Assembly: GCA_008692225.1 (NCBI GenBank)
Contig: VICG01000001.1
Coordinates: 1,910,501 to 1,974,500 of the forward strand
Direction: 5' to 3'
DNA: 64,000 bases
Source of the DNA: Monilinia fructicola
Lineage: Eukaryota; Ascomycota; Leotiomycetes; Helotiales; Sclerotiniaceae
Below are positions 63,166 to 64,000 of the stretch, in pieces. Numbering within the stretch: position 1 is the stretch's first letter; the number at the start of each line of letters is the position of its first letter. The notes beneath the pieces are model-generated. The model ran no database searches, was not told the origin of the DNA, and saw only the letters and a program-made list of their open reading frames with translations. The translations under genes were made by a program, and so were the position numbers.

Positions 63166-63614
63166 AATCCTCATACGATTTGCAATTTGAACCCACTACA
63201 TAATCGTCTCTATACTCCCTTCTTTTTCGTTAGCTTCGCAATCAATATTATCCTTGAAACTTGAACTGACACTTCATTCTGAACACTTTTAGATCCTTTG
63301 GACCTCCTACATTCTCGTCGCAGCCTTAGCTGCTAGATTCTACTCCTTGTTATCGATAAATTCAAACCCGATACTCTATCGTCGCTTTGTTGCTGTTATC
63401 AACTGGTACATCACCGGTGATATAGATATACATTAGCATATTCCATCCCTCAATTCTTCTCCGAACATTGATCACCTTTCATAAATCGCAATCTGGATTC
63501 TATCGTCCAGCACCATCTCATACTTCTTAGGAATATCGAAGATCAATATCTACAATCCTAAAAAACTCGCCTGAAACTCTCTAACGTTCATCGACCGTCA
63601 AGTACAAGTCACGA

Positions 63615-64000
63615 TGTCTTCCAAGAGACAAAGAGGCAACAGTGGACTGGCTCAGAGAATTCCGAACGATCCTCTTGTTTCTCCTCTTATCAGAGACGAA
63701 ACCTCTGATGACGAGGACAGCTATGAGGATAGTTATGACCCTGATGAAGAGGAAGATGATGAAGAGATTATGCCTTCATCTTCGTCAAAAAAAGTTGCAT
63801 TTGATACAGCTGCAAACGTTACCTTCAAAGCCCCACGTAGACCATTGAGACGCTATATTCCCGACTTTGATAGTCTACCAAAGACAGGGGTTTGGATCTC
63901 TCCTGCTCCAGGCAGACATACCGAATTCCAGCAGGTTGTTGTCAGGACCACAAAGTGCGATATTTGCAACGAAAAGGTTGGCACTGAAAAGGAAGAGAAA
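63615..64000 (+). CDS. Unrecognised acidic protein with CxxC motif (5' part, runs off the window)
   Basis: An open frame starts ATG at 63615 and stays open to the window end (128 codons), so the gene is cut by the edge. The first 20 residues are basic (MSSKRQRGNSGLAQRIPND), followed by a strongly acidic Asp/Glu stretch (DETSDDEDSYEDSYDPDEEE). Then come SSSSKKVAFDTAANVTFKAP, a WISPAPGRHTEFQQ segment and KCDICNEKVG, whose CxxC could be the first half of a zinc-binding site. Codon use and the steady frame argue for a real gene. I do not recognise the family. Confidence 0.65.

Larger units (their letters stand above)
56693..63614. other. Gene-poor stretch, no intact gene recognised
   Basis: 6.9 kb without a supported gene. 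It contains a CCCCCTCCCT repeat (58345-58388). Minus-strand fragments at 59822-59980 (52 codons) and 59457-59705 (GGTGSLEGWSGIFDGG ... ESIYDYLRSN) look protein-like. A small minus-strand open frame sits at 61307-61588 (MANNNMNPQPVYRISVSDRV...). From about 62580 the sequence becomes C/T-rich with repeated splice-donor-like sites, probably the leader of the gene at 63615. Confidence 0.45.

Overview
The window reads as nuclear DNA of a filamentous ascomycete, most likely a leotiomycete close to Botrytis or Sclerotinia. The evidence is short GT-AG introns in nearly every gene, a beta-tubulin of exactly the fungal length and sequence type, and fungal-type KHA1, XPT1, GCN20, ARG1, CIA30 and bZIP proteins. 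The species call is an inference from protein resemblance and was not tested by any search. No prokaryotic features, tRNA, rRNA or CRISPR were seen.

Layout. Positions 1-3790 are an extremely AT-rich, gene-free block, ending in nested ~20-bp tandem repeats (3230-3680) and a hairpin (3733-3787). Composition then flips abruptly. Just inside normal-GC DNA lies a decayed GPR1/FUN34/YaaH (acetate transporter family) pseudogene at 4902-5815. A conserved gene block follows from 9.2 to 27.4 kb: KHA1-type K+/H+ antiporter (-), MBL-fold lactonase-like protein (-), xanthine phosphoribosyltransferase XPT1 (+), D-2-hydroxyacid dehydrogenase (+), GCN20-type ABCF ATPase (-), beta-tubulin (+) and argininosuccinate synthase (+). 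GCN20 and tubulin share a 378-bp divergent promoter. A long microsatellite-rich stretch then contains a four-exon CIA30 (complex I assembly) gene (31727-33105, -) and a bZIP transcription factor (35308-36243, -). From 36.2 to 49.9 kb I recognise no intact gene, only decayed coding fragments and a 230-bp MITE with long TIRs and a TA target duplication (43728-43957). The last part carries a phytanoyl-CoA-dioxygenase-family protein (-), a secreted GH27 alpha-galactosidase with a ricin-type lectin tail (-), a spherulin-4 family protein (+) and, at the right edge, the start of an unrecognised acidic CxxC protein (63615->, +).

The genes are mostly housekeeping (cation homeostasis, purine salvage, translation control, microtubules, arginine synthesis, respiratory complex assembly) plus secreted plant-polysaccharide degradation. 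They are not an operon or an evident metabolite cluster.

Main points for a second look: (1) beta-tubulin codon 198 is Ala (GCA, 24136-24138) instead of Glu, the classic benzimidazole-resistance substitution. (2) Five genes within 9.7-23.8 kb, including essential tubulin, each contain one small indel that breaks an otherwise perfect frame, which suggests consensus errors. (3) The MITE. (4) The MBL protein has Tyr in place of the first His of the metal-binding HxHxDH motif. (5) The AT-block boundary with its hairpin and adjacent pseudogene.
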